38,068 bases of DNA, taken from IMG/VR virus record IMGVR_UViG_3300009164_000169, positions 1 to 38,068 of that record; one strand, written 5' to 3'. Below, piece after piece: positions 14,380 through 25,400 of this stretch. Under the pieces are notes generated by a model. That model saw nothing but the letters and a program-made list of their open reading frames with translations, searched no databases and was not told the origin of the DNA. A program made the position numbers and the translations under genes. The stretch is from a virus. Each line of letters opens with the position of its first letter. Position 1 is the stretch's first letter.

Positions 14380-17175
14380 TTATGTCTTTATAATGTAATT
14401 CAATGCGTGAAAATGTAACGCGGTATTTGATGCCGCATTAGTTGAAGTGCTATAAGCAAATCCTGTGCTACCACTAGCATTTATTTGACCAGTTATAGGT
14501 CCTGTAGATCCTAACGCATATGATTGAGCATACTCAGCGTGTACATTTGAAGTCCTGCCTACCCCAGAATTACTTGGTGCTGCCGGTACTAATGCCGCTT
14601 GACCGTTAACTGTTTCAGCATTGGTCATGTTGTCATATCCCATAATAACTCTAGATCTTAAATCTGGAAGTCTAAACTGACTTGTAACTGAGCCCTTTCC
14701 GTATACGTATTTGATAGCATTGAATAAGTTTGGAAAATATCCTGCGTCAACTAATGATCCGTCACATAACAACCAACCTTGCGGTGTATTGTCTACAGGG
14801 CCTGCATAAGGCATAACAGCACCAGTTGGAACTTTGTATTCTGCTAGATCTTTTAATAGGTCATTTTTAGTTGTTTTTCTCAAGGCACCAGTAGCAGTTT
14901 GAGACATTAAGAATGTATCATTATCAGCTACTGTGGTTGCTGAAGCCTGACCAGCTACTGCGGAATTTGTAAGACTAGCTGTGAATGTTTTTAACCCTGC
15001 TTCACCTGCGTAAACAAAACCTGCGGCAGATACTTGACCGGTAATACTCCAAGTTGAACTGTTTGTTAATCTTGTAGCTCCACCAGTTAAATTTCCAACA
15101 AAAGTGTTTTCTAATTTTGTACCACCTTGATATGTTACGCCAGTAACGCTTCTACTTGCGTTTAAAGATATAGGTGTGTTCAATTGAACATTAGCTTGAG
15201 AATCAGATACCGCAATAGTATTGATATCATAAACTCTTAAAATATAATAAATTACATTACTTCCTAATCCTAGAGCATTTGGGCCTCCCGCATTATATGT
15301 TACACCATTAGGACCAGGAATATTAATACTTGATCCCAACGCTAATATAGTGCCATTATATGATGCGCTAATAGTAATCTTTGGAAGAGCAGGGTCAATA
15401 GATTTAATATAGTAAGTTGTACCCGAAACTAATCCGCCGAGTACACTACCTATGGCAGCGGTGTAGCTACCAGATCCTGCTGTTAATGTTAACGATGACG
15501 ATCCCGGAGTAGCAGACACCGTTACACAATTGCCTGTTTGAATACTTTGAATATAATATGTCTGTCCGCCAACTAGCCCACCGATACTATTACTCGGAAC
15601 AATACTCATTCCAATGGCAAATCCAGTAGTATCGCCAAGTTGAACATAATTTGGTCTACCAGCATCTGTTGATGCAAAAGTTTGAATTAATGTTGTGCTT
15701 GAAGAACTAAATGTAAATTTAATAGGCATTCCAACCGATAACCCAACTTTAGAACTTAAAGAGATTGTGTTAACAGCCGGGGGAGTTGTTTGAGTTACTA
15801 TTCCAGTAACCGAAGTATGACTAAAAATAATAGGATCGCCTGAAGATAGCCCTCCTGCGTTGCTAATAGTTAATCTACCTGATGAATCTGTTCCTGTTAC
15901 TGACCCTGGTACAATTGGAGGTCCGGCAAATACCTTGGAATATACTATCCCAAAAGGATTAGTTTCAGAACCAATGTTTGGGGCGTTATTACCTGTCCCA
16001 ACGGGTAAAATTCCCGGAGTACTAATTGGCCAATCCTGTGTTCCAATATACATTGTATTAACAAATGTGCTTGTACTAAATGTACTAGACCCAGATGATA
16101 CAATGTTTTTAAAGTAAGAAATACCTTTAGTTACATTAAGGGCAACAGTCGAAGAAGTAATAGTTAAAGAGTTTGCTACTTTAACACTTCCATTTACATC
16201 TAATTCTGCTTTAGGATTCTCGGTTGATTTTAAATTAATACCAACACCAGACGACGCTCCGTCAATTGTTAGTACGTTAACAGGAAGACTTCCGTTACTT
16301 TCTAATGTAGTTGTTTGGAATACAAACTTACCACCCGGAATAGGATTTTGTAAATTGGCCTGATATCCGTTATCAGCCATGTTCATAATCCACGGAGTAG
16401 TTGTTCCGTTACTAGATGCCTTGCCTACTGCTAGTTCCTTAATATACAATCTAGCATTAATTGTACTATCGCCAGTAGTCTTTACTAAACTATCTCCAGT
16501 AATTGTTGTACCGTCTGCTAAATTTAAAGCGTCTGCTGTAGTAGCTGTAGCATTTAATTTTCCGTTATAGGTTGAACTAAGGTTGACTCCAGGATGAAGG
16601 CCGTCAGCAAATCCACTTATAGGAGGTTGAGGATAAAATGTATCACTGGCAATAATTTCTACAACATTGTCATCAATGTAATTTTTAATAACCCTGTGTG
16701 TTCCTCCAAGATTATCTTTAATTTCGTCAGCATAGCTACCAGTTTTAAGAACATTACTATATGTCGGGCCTACTAAGGTCCAACCGCTTAATGTTCTAAT
16801 GTACAATTGAGCGTTAGCTGTGTTAACCCAAATGTCGCCGCGTTCGGGAGTTTCAGGAGGACTGTCTTGTTGCCAAACACCATTAATAGGTTTCCATACG
16901 GTACTGTCAAATACTTTTAATTTTTTTCCAGTAAGTGTATCGTTAGAACTATCATACCACAACTGGCCTTCGGTAGGATGAAGTGGAGGAGATATGTTGG
17001 CAAAATTTTCTAATAGGTATAAAAAGTCTTGGTTAACAGAAATACCAAAACTTGGAGCACCCTTACCAATAAAGGTTAAACTTGTATCAGTGTCATTAGT
17101 TTTGCCGTCACGAACAATAATTGCTTCGCTAAGTTTGGCAACATTATATTTGTAAAGGGTGATATAATCGGCCAT
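14380..17175 (-). CDS. Tail-fibre-like protein D with C-terminal collar domain (931 aa)
   Basis: The largest of the four paralogues. N-terminal shared region: SLTFIGKGAPSFG, LLENF (54-58), GQLWYD (70-75), GDIWVN, LVGPTYS, and GGTHRVIKNYI. Residues about 430-690 contain repeated SGTTYYIKSI-like and GLSSGDPIIF-like strands. Near the C-terminus (about 780-850) lies a phage tail-collar domain, with PTGAVMPYAG, PQGWLLCDGS and FRLPDLRSRVIMGYDN, the signature also found in T4 gp12 and many tip proteins. The protein ends with HFHALNYIIKT, a common end for collar-domain proteins. AGGAG upstream lies within the end of the preceding gene. The collar domain makes this a good candidate for the short-tail-fibre role, but gp12 identity is not proven. 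Confidence 0.85.
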   Translation of the reverse strand: MADYITLYKYNVAKLSEAIIVRDGKTNDTDTSLTFIGKGAPSFGISVNQDFLYLLENFANISPPLHPTEGQLWYDSSNDTLTGKKLKVFDSTVWKPINGVWQQDSPPETPERGDIWVNTANAQLYIRTLSGWTLVGPTYSNVLKTGSYADEIKDNLGGTHRVIKNYIDDNVVEIIASDTFYPQPPISGFADGLHPGVNLSSTYNGKLNATATTADALNLADGTTITGDSLVKTTGDSTINARLYIKELAVGKASSNGTTTPWIMNMADNGYQANLQNPIPGGKFVFQTTTLESNGSLPVNVLTIDGASSGVGINLKSTENPKAELDVNGSVKVANSLTITSSTVALNVTKGISYFKNIVSSGSSTFSTSTFVNTMYIGTQDWPISTPGILPVGTGNNAPNIGSETNPFGIVYSKVFAGPPIVPGSVTGTDSSGRLTISNAGGLSSGDPIIFSHTSVTGIVTQTTPPAVNTISLSSKVGLSVGMPIKFTFSSSSTTLIQTFASTDAGRPNYVQLGDTTGFAIGMSIVPSNSIGGLVGGQTYYIQSIQTGNCVTVSATPGSSSLTLTAGSGSYTAAIGSVLGGLVSGTTYYIKSIDPALPKITISASYNGTILALGSSINIPGPNGVTYNAGGPNALGLGSNVIYYILRVYDINTIAVSDSQANVQLNTPISLNASRSVTGVTYQGGTKLENTFVGNLTGGATRLTNSSTWSITGQVSAAGFVYAGEAGLKTFTASLTNSAVAGQASATTVADNDTFLMSQTATGALRKTTKNDLLKDLAEYKVPTGAVMPYAGPVDNTPQGWLLCDGSLVDAGYFPNLFNAIKYVYGKGSVTSQFRLPDLRSRVIMGYDNMTNAETVNGQAALVPAAPSNSGVGRTSNVHAEYAQSYALGSTGPITGQINASGSTGFAYSTSTNAASNTALHFHALNYIIKT
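16997..17018. repeat. 22-base repeat in fibre D, shared with fibre C
   Basis: Second copy of the repeat at 14212-14233. It lies at the equivalent codons of the LLENFA region. The surrounding bases are similar but not identical, so the exact match probably reflects shared descent or recent exchange in the N-terminal coding region. Confidence 0.75.
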
Positions 17176-17176
17176 C

Positions 17177-17836
17177 TTATGCTCCTACTCCGCTAATACT
17201 TTGAATACGGATTGTGTAGTCAATTTGAATTAAACGATTTAATGATTTTTGAACAGGGTGAAAGATAACATGAGTTAATAACGGCCCCGAGTTTGCTCCA
17301 TCAGTACTATAAGCCTTCAAACCCAATTCATCAAAAATAAAATCATTTGATAAGTTTGTACCTGTATCAAACGCCAATTGTCCGCTTGGTTCACCGAAAT
17401 CTAACAGACAACTAACTAATAGGTCACTATAAGTGGCTCCCGATACATGACGTGCTTCCATGAAGTTTCGTGTCGGATCCAGGTCTAAAACACTGGATGC
17501 ATCGACGTTTTTGTAGTAAGTTTGATTATAAAGTTGACTATTTTGCCCCAGGGTGTTAGGAGTTAGATAAGTGATAATCCCAGTGGGATCAATACGACTT
17601 CCACCGTTTCCAAAAACCATTTCAGTAATAAAGCCACTGCCAAGATTACCAATACTTCTTACCAAAGCAAGGCTAAAGTTTTCATAATGAATAGCATTAC
17701 GCTTGTCGACATAGACGTGCTTAGTTTCGGGATCAAAAATCTTGATGTGACCCTGTAGTTTTACGGCTCCGGATTCATTTAAATCCGAGCTAGGTTGAGG
17801 TTGTTGTACTGGCATTTTGTTCTCATCATTAGTCAT
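17177..17836 (-). CDS. Conserved structural-like protein in the tail operon (219 aa)
   Basis: I do not recognise a named T4 protein; in particular it does not read like gp8, gp9 or gp11. The start at 17836 (MTNDENK) leaves a 22-base gap after the upstream stop. An in-frame ATG at 17881 would add 15 residues and overlap the collagen-like gene by 23 bases. Neither has a clear Shine-Dalgarno sequence. A Pro/Gln-rich, disordered N-terminus of about 25 residues is followed by VKLQGHIKIFDPETKHVYVD, an NAIHYENFSLALVRSIGN segment, and repeated beta strands ending in LIQIDYTIRIQSISGVGA. It lies among baseplate and fibre genes with gaps of one or a few bases, which points to a virion component, perhaps linking fibres to the baseplate. 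Confidence 0.72.
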   Translation of the reverse strand: MTNDENKMPVQQPQPSSDLNESGAVKLQGHIKIFDPETKHVYVDKRNAIHYENFSLALVRSIGNLGSGFITEMVFGNGGSRIDPTGIITYLTPNTLGQNSQLYNQTYYKNVDASSVLDLDPTRNFMEARHVSGATYSDLLVSCLLDFGEPSGQLAFDTGTNLSNDFIFDELGLKAYSTDGANSGPLLTHVIFHPVQKSLNRLIQIDYTIRIQSISGVGA

Positions 17837-17841
17837 AGTGC

Positions 17842-17849
17842 TATTTATT
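17842..17849 (-). promoter_or_regulatory. Possible late promoter motif (AATAAATA on - strand)
   Basis: The motif lies in the short gap before the 219-residue protein. With T4 spacing the transcript would begin at about 17836, right at the chosen ATG, so it would be leaderless for that gene. It may be a chance match or serve the genes further on. Confidence 0.3.
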
Positions 17850-17858
17850 CTTATAAAA

Positions 17859-19466
17859 TTAGGCGATCTGTGTTCTTCCATTTACTGTAAACCAATTAGT
17901 ACCATTAAAGAAACAAGGTTGTGCTCCGCCAGACGCATCAGTTACATAAACCATTGCTCCTCGCTGTGTAATGCCGCCAAGTGCCGATAATTGTGCTGTA
18001 GTTGCGTTAGTTAATACAAACGGGGCGTTAGTTGTAATTTGCCCAGCGGCTTTAAGTGCTAGATCGTTTCCACTTTGTACTGTAGTAATTCCAACAGTAC
18101 TTACAGTTAGTGTACTTACATACAATGTCTGTACTGTATACGTGTTTCCGGTAATGACCATTGCGCCGGTTGCGCCACTAGAGCCGGCTGCTCCGGTTGC
18201 TCCTGCCGGGCCAGTAGATCCTTGAACACCTGTTGCTCCTTGAGGAGAAACATCACCAATATTAATTGTACCTACCATTGCTGAATGGAACTGACAAATA
18301 TAATATAGGGTACTAGGAGCATTATACGGAACTGCAAAAGTTATAGTTCCAGACTGGGCTCCGTTGTTAGTTACACCAGAACTATAAGCATCGCCAGTTC
18401 CAGTAGATTGGGCAGTTTTGATCCAAAATGGATGTCCTGATGCGTTTACACTAAACGTATAAGTAAATCCGCGTAGTAAGAATAACGTTGGATCATTGGA
18501 TCCATCAATAACATAGGCCGAAGATCCGCTGTTTGTCACTGTATACACTCTTGCGCCACTTAGTCCTTGAACTCCGGTAGCACCAGTAGCACCTACTCCA
18601 GATGGGCCAGTTGCCCCTTGAACGCCAGTTGCGCCAGTTGCGCCATTAAGTCCAGCCGAGCCCGATGCGCCGGTGGCACCTACTCCAGATGGGCCAGTTG
18701 CTCCCATAATACCTTCAGGTCCTCCTGCGCCAGTTGCTCCTGTTGGTCCAGACGCACCTGTTGCTCCTGCGCCAGTAGCACCCGTGTTGCCCTGGGGACC
18801 TGTTGCTCCGGCAGCACCTGTTGCGCCCTGACCTGCAAATAGTCCGTCTAATCCAGTAGCACCTTGAGATCCGGTTACACCAGTAGAACCTCGTATTCCG
18901 GTAGAACCAGTATTTCCAATAGGACCTTGTGTTCCAGTAGCCCCTGTTGCTCCCTGTAATCCTGATTGTCCTTGAGGACCAGTGGACCCAGTTGCTCCCT
19001 GTGCCGCATATAATCCATCTAATCCAGTTGCTCCTTGAGAACCACTTGGTCCTGTAGCACCAGTTGATCCTCTGCCAGTAGCGCCAGTAGCACCTGCTTG
19101 TCCTTGAACACCAGTAGAACCCCTGGCACCTAACCCAGTAGCACCTTGCGGGCCAGTTGCGCCTGTTGCTCCGTCTGGTCCTGTGCCCCCAACAGCAACA
19201 GCAGTACCCGGAGTCCCTTGTGGTCCTTGTGGTCCTGTAGACCCGGTTGCGCCATCATTTCCTGTGGAACCTTTAACTCCTGTAGCACCTGGATTACCCA
19301 CAGGCCCTGTTAAACCAGTTGATCCTGTCGGTCCTTTAAGTTGACTAGCCAGTGTATTCTTTAGTGTACCGATGCTTAATTTATAGTTTGTGCCGCCGTC
19401 TAAAATAGGCATAACAGCCGCATTTGACGGGTTAGTGCTTGTTGTTAAATCTGATATTCTTGCCAT
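17859..19466 (-). CDS. Collagen-like fibre protein with inserted cupredoxin-like domain (535 aa)
   Basis: The N-terminal 45 residues form a small anchor ([20 protein letters not shown]). Residues about 45-305 are Gly-X-Y triplets rich in GATGATG and GPQG, which fold as a collagen-like triple helix in phage fibres. A beta domain interrupts the collagen (about residues 305-405). It ends in [14 protein letters not shown] and has H345 in GHPFWIK plus C391, H394 and M397, the set of ligands of a type-1 copper site. A short collagen stretch and a C-terminal domain with [20 protein letters not shown] and WFTVNGR follow. Its gene lies 1 base from the end of the giant gene. It is probably a trimeric whisker or fibre; copper binding is inferred only from residues. 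Confidence 0.85.
   Translation of the reverse strand: MARISDLTTSTNPSNAAVMPILDGGTNYKLSIGTLKNTLASQLKGPTGSTGLTGPVGNPGATGVKGSTGNDGATGSTGPQGPQGTPGTAVAVGGTGPDGATGATGPQGATGLGARGSTGVQGQAGATGATGRGSTGATGPSGSQGATGLDGLYAAQGATGSTGPQGQSGLQGATGATGTQGPIGNTGSTGIRGSTGVTGSQGATGLDGLFAGQGATGAAGATGPQGNTGATGAGATGASGPTGATGAGGPEGIMGATGPSGVGATGASGSAGLNGATGATGVQGATGPSGVGATGATGVQGLSGARVYTVTNSGSSAYVIDGSNDPTLFLLRGFTYTFSVNASGHPFWIKTAQSTGTGDAYSSGVTNNGAQSGTITFAVPYNAPSTLYYICQFHSAMVGTINIGDVSPQGATGVQGSTGPAGATGAAGSSGATGAMVITGNTYTVQTLYVSTLTVSTVGITTVQSGNDLALKAAGQITTNAPFVLTNATTAQLSALGGITQRGAMVYVTDASGGAQPCFFNGTNWFTVNGRTQIA
18160..19340 (-). repeat. Gly-X-Y (collagen-like) triplet-repeat coding region
   Basis: About 85 Gly-X-Y triplets in two stretches, broken by the cupredoxin-like domain. 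The DNA is internally repetitive, with many variants of CCAGTTGCTCC and CCTGTAGCACC on the + strand, and two similar 'LDGL' blocks near 18835-18850 and 19010-19025. Such DNA is prone to in-frame length change. Confidence 0.8.
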
Positions 19467-19467
19467 A

Positions 19468-22400
19468 TTATTCGCCTACAAAAGGTTCTCCGCTTTCGGT
19501 ATCGATGGTGTCACCGAGTTCTGTAACTAGCACAGGTTGTGAATCTGTATTTTGTCCGTATAGATATTTATCTGGCAATCTAGCAGGGCTTGCTCGTAGG
19601 AACCTAACTTGTTCAGTAGTCTGATCAACTAGCGACTTGTCGCTACTAATATCATACCAAATCTCAGTTCCTCTATAAACAACCCTAACTATTGATTCCA
19701 TTTGCTTTGAAACGCCAGTGTTGTCAATAAAAGTAGGATCTAGTGGAACAAATAATTCTAAGAAATATCGATCATTGTAACGTTTAATTCTATATTCATC
19801 ACTGACAATTGGGTCTCCGAACACGCCCTGACTTGTTACTTCTCCACTGTCGTATGTCAACGTACCTTGTTTACGCATTTCTGATAACGAATGTTTCAAC
19901 ATACGACCTTGGTAATATACACTGGCCTGACGAGACAAGTCGTTTTCGCTACCGCTAAACGGAATACCTGTTAGTTCCCAAATTGATGTACCGGTAGTAG
20001 AAATCTGTGTTGACGTTGTAACTTGACGCTTTCCCGGAATAAGTTTTGTAGTAACTACAGTACGGGGTACATTTAAAACATACGCATCTGAAACATTTTG
20101 CCATAACAATTTAACTGCGCTTCCAGGCACAAATGTATATCCCGGATTGATCGTAGCTGTCACGTTTATATACCAAACAGTCGAAGTTGTACCTTGTGAG
20201 TTCTTAACAAATCGAGGGCCAAACAATGGAATCCCAAACGCTGTCTCGTATTCTTTTTTGTATCCGTTATAAAGAGCATTAACATCAAATACAACAGGAC
20301 CTGCTACTAACGATATTGTACCAGATGTTCGATTTGCTACCTGAGTCTGAAGTCTTGTAAACCAAGAAGTATTGGCTCTTGGTTTATTACCAATACTGTC
20401 TTCCGAAATAGCTAACCATTTTACCTCACCTGCTGTAGGATTGTTTCCTGCCCATAGATAGTTTGTATCGGAGTTAAAAGATAAAAATGTTGTATAGTTA
20501 ACTGCATTAACTAAATCAAATGTATAGTCTAATATTGCTCCTTGATCAATATAACTTCTTGTAACTACAGATGTGAATGTAGTTGTAGAAACTGTAACTG
20601 AAGAATCTGGGATTTCAGGACTTGATACAACGTCAAAACTTGATGTAGTGCTTGTAACAGTTGTTGAAATATTGATAGTTTTAGGCGTATCTTTAATTCT
20701 AATAGTTTGATTAATACCTTGATCAAGTACTGAAGATCCGGCAACGTGTTGATCTTTAATGCCTGTTCCCAATGCTCCGCGTTTTAATTGTGTTAAACGA
20801 TTGCCTATCATTTGATAGAACTCAATTCGTTCGCCGTCAACTAATATCACTCCTGGTATGCGATTAACTAAATCAGGAGGTGTTAGTTTATCAGCATCTA
20901 GTACACTGATGCTTTCATCACTAGGATTTAGATCGGCTATTAGTTCAGTTACGTTTGCTCCGCTTAATCGTTTGTAATGTGTACGACCAAAATTATCGTA
21001 GAACATTCTAAATCCAATTAGGTCGTGACTACCGTAGTCAAACGATGTTATAACTACGTCGTCAGTTTCTGCTAGAGAAACATTTAAACGTACTGTCATG
21101 CGATCTGAATCAAGTTTATAATCTTCTTCATTAATTAACGGACGTCCGTTTAGTTCTACCCAAACATAATCAGTATTAAGAGCCGCTCTACTTAACAGAT
21201 AACGTCCACTAGAGTTTCCACTAAATCTTTCTTTTCTAATTCCCAATCCGTCATGATTATTGTATGTTGTAACTCGCAATGTGTCATTACCAGTTTGTTC
21301 AACATTACGCATTAATGTCAAGTATGTTCCGTTAGCAGTTTCGTTAATCTCGTATTCGTGGCCAGCAAGGATAACAATAGCAATAGCATCGCCGTTTACT
21401 ATTTTTCCAGCTTTAAAAGAAATTGTTCCTTTAATTTCTCTAAACTGATAATCTTTGCCTACAAATCTCTTGACTCCGTTTACATAAACTTCAACATCGT
21501 TAGCACTAACAGTACCATAGTCAATTCCTCGAATAACTGGATATGTCTTTTGATTGTTAGCAACAACATAATAAACAATATCAGGCGGTAACAATCTTCT
21601 ACCATCGTATGTAACAATCGCTTGATTGTGTAGTGGTGCTAGTTTACCCGGAGCAGGCTCTAGTTTAAATATACGTTCCTTGTTACTTAGGTTAGCAAAA
21701 ACTTGTTCATTAACTTCATTGAAAGCCTTAACTGGTGCGGCAAAGAACCACACTTGTAATACATCTCCAATAGATAATTCATTAGGTAATTCAATAACTA
21801 TACGACCTCTATTTTTAGAAGTTTTCTTAATATAGTTTGTAATACTAACGCCATTCAAAGTAACATATTCACTTTGAATAGTAGTGTATTCAGATTCAAA
21901 TTCAAACTCTGTAAAAGATAATTCTCTTCCAGTAATTGTAACAGAACTTGATTCTAACATTCTTGTTCCGCCAACGCCCACACTAGTAATTGATAATACT
22001 TGCGGAGTTGATGTAGATATTGTTTGTACTAACCCTTGAGGTTTGAACGGGTCAAAACTTCCCTTGCCGGCGTACTTCCAATCACCGCCATTCTTAGTAC
22101 TATAGAATACGTGGCTAGTGTTGTTAGCAATCTGCGATGGACTTACAATGACCCCTGCTCCAGGATTACCGATTGTTCCGGCATTGGCAATACCAAATAC
22201 TGAACCAATGTCTGATCCTGTTCCAGGGCCAGTGAACAACGTTTCATAAATTGTTTCAACATATTGATTAGTTCCGTCACTGTATAAGGTACATTCATAA
22301 TCGTACGCAGGAATTGTAGGAGTGTCATTTCGTTTTACATAATGACTACCTTGGAATCTCATACGCCAATATTTAAAATTACCAATAGTACCGGTAGCTC

Positions 22401-25400
22401 TAAAGATACCCGGTTCTTCACCAGTTTCTAAAGGTTGGCCGTTTACGCCGTATCCCTGCCATAAGTCAGTATACTCGGCATAGATTGCTGGAAACGGAAG
22501 AACTCCAACAGCCACAGGTGTATACAATCCTGTGCCGCCACCAAATGTCAAGTAGCCGTTTGTTCCTACGTATAGTTCTGTAAACTTTGTTCCAAACATA
22601 TTCCATTCAAAGCCAATTGGGTATGGCCCTTGATAGAAGTCGTCAACGTTACCGCCAGTGTCCTGTATGATATTTTCAAAGTTACCTTCTCTACGAGGAC
22701 CAATAACAGTCTTAGTATAATAAGGACCAGTAACGTCTGTTGTTGTGCTTACAACGTTGGTAACGGTAAACACATTAAGTTGATTAGTATTAAAGTCTAC
22801 TAGATAATCAAGATTCCATGTCATTGGCGTGTTACCTAACAACACCTGTACACTAGCAGTAGATGCTGGTCTAACTCCGATATCAAATACATAATTTGAT
22901 CCGTCGGCAATATATTTTCTCGATGAAATTGTTGCTGAACTTGTAGCAGGTCTTGTATAAACACTAATGCCCAACGTGTCGCTCACACGCCCTGGCAAGT
23001 TTTCTTCTGGACCGTGGCTATTGTCGGGAGTAACAAATCCGTCTCCGTCGATATTGATTCCGGCAATACTGTTATTTCTTGGATCGTCTAGAGTTCTAGC
23101 AATTCTCTTGTCAACAGTTCCACCATCAATGTATGTGTCAATGTCAAGATCAGACGGAGTAACTGAACCATCGTCTGTTGTTAATCTAAAGTCAACAATA
23201 GTATCAGTTGATAGTAATGTGCCAACATTAACAGTATTCTTTATTCCGTTACCGATGAATGTAGAAGTAGTAGCGTATATGTTAGTTGATGCTGTAGTTC
23301 CATAATATGGATCGTCAATTCGTCTTGTAACAACAGTACCATTTACATTGTCAGTTGTGTAAATTGTAAGTTTTTGTCCAACAGCAGGAATATATGGCAA
23401 TGTGTATGACGTAGTTACATCAGACCCGTAAGTGCTATGATATCCAGCAGTTAGAGAATAATCATCCCATGTGCTAGATGCCCAGCCAGTTGTATCCCAG
23501 CCCGCAGAGTTACGGAAAGGCAAGGTGTCAACTGTTACTCCTGGATATTCTAATCCACTCATTAACATTGTTGCTGTGTTACCTGGCATGCCTGCTACTG
23601 GTTGATAGTAGTCACGAATACGGTCAACAGCATTGTATATTGATAGATGTTTATTATATGCTACAGTAACAACATCTTTATTTTTAGGAACTACGCCTAA
23701 AATTATCTTAGAACGCTTCTTAGTATACCCGTCAGTTTCTGTATAGTTTTCTAAGGTATATGTGTTAGGCAATACTAAAATACCATTGATTTTAACTGTA
23801 AAGTTTTCAATATTAGATTCTGGATACCAAGTAAGGTAAAATTCACGAGTACTGTCATCTCCAATGAAGGTGTCAAGAGTTCGTTTTTCTCCAATCTCAT
23901 TATAACCACTCACTCGATCAAGTTTAATATGAAGCTTGTTAGTTCTTACTTTGTTATTGGCAATTCTAGCAACTGCTCTTGCTGGTACTACGTTTACATT
24001 TCCGCCGCCAACAAATTCAACACTCGGGGCACATAAGTATCCTTGTCCAGGATTTGTAATACGAATATCAGTAACTTCACCTAGAGAAATAAATGCTTCG
24101 GCAGTTGCTCCAAACCCTGGATCGCCATAGGCACTGACAATTTTAACTTCTGGTGCTGTTCTATATCCGCTGCCACCACTGTATATCAACGCATTAGAAA
24201 CTGTAAATGTATAATTGTTATACCAGTTCTTATAAGGCTGTTGTAATAGCTGAGGAGAGCCAAACGATACTACAGAGAAACTCTTAGTTTCTGTATTGTA
24301 GTAACTAGGCATGTCAAAGTCAGTAGGAACTACTGATGTAAATTCAGATGCTGTGTAATTACTTTGGAATGTTCTTATCTTAGTATGATAAGGTTTAGTT
24401 TCGTTAATATAACTTTCATAATAACTTGTATTTTGAAGTTTATATGTTGGACGTTGATCTAACGCACCGGCATTGTGATTGATAAAGATAAAGCTAGTTT
24501 TAAAGGCCCAGTCTAAGAATTTTTGTTCTGTTAGGGCATACTTAACAGCCTTAAACCATAACTTGTTGTTATAAATTTGCAAATCATCATTTAAGATATC
24601 AACAACTAAAGCAGAAGTAATGTACTCAAGTTCTTTTTCATTACTTTGACTGAAAGGAGTTTGGTCCCACGATGCCGCACTGTCAAATCCGTAATTGTTT
24701 GTATTGTTGTTCCACAATGTATCTAAGAATTGAATTGTTCCTTTTTCTTTGAATACAATATTGTACTCTCGATTAAATGTGCCCGGCTGATTAGACAATG
24801 CTAGCTTCTGAAGTATAATATACTTGTTATCGCCAGGATTATCAATTCTCACGTAACTACCTTCGTTTACAGAAATGATAGGTAGTTGATATGTGTATTG
24901 TAGTGTTTTAACTATAGTTCGTTGTGGCACAAATCCTGGAGCACTCCAGTCGATGTACTTCCAATAATTTGTAACATCAAAACTAGATGTCTGAACGCGA
25001 GTCCATGTTTTAGTAGTATAATCCCACTCGTATTTGCTCCATCGATTGGCAACTGTATCATCAAGATTTACAATAACTCTATGCGGTCTTGCTGTGCCAA
25101 TTAGATTATTATAGCCGTTGCCCTTAGAAACAATACGTACACCAATAATGCTACCTGATATATCAATTATAGTTTGAACTTTTGCGCCGGTGCCGTCACC
25201 TAAGAAATTGACAACAGGGCCTTTCCATGTTATGAAATTTCCAAACTCATCTGTGCTAATTCCAGAAAATTTTCCGTAGCCAAATCCTGGATCTGTAATT
25301 TCAATGTCACGAATTCTTCCATTCTTAAGAATGAAATTAAATTTTGCCTGACGCCAGTAACGTGTAGCAATTGCATCCTTTTCAATATTATCTTCTACTA

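Noticed and set aside
7122-17175. Diversity-generating retroelement or invertible segment for fibre variation
   Set aside because: I found no reverse transcriptase, no template/variable repeat pair, no invertase gene and no long inverted repeats flanking the fibre genes.
17177-17836. Assignment of the 219-residue protein as T4 gp8 or gp9 because of its position
   Set aside because: Its sequence shows none of the recognisable segments of those proteins, and position alone is not enough.
18160-19340. Many similar short DNA repeats that might suggest a CRISPR array
   Set aside because: The repeats are in frame, have no constant spacer length, and encode Gly-X-Y triplets of a collagen-like protein.
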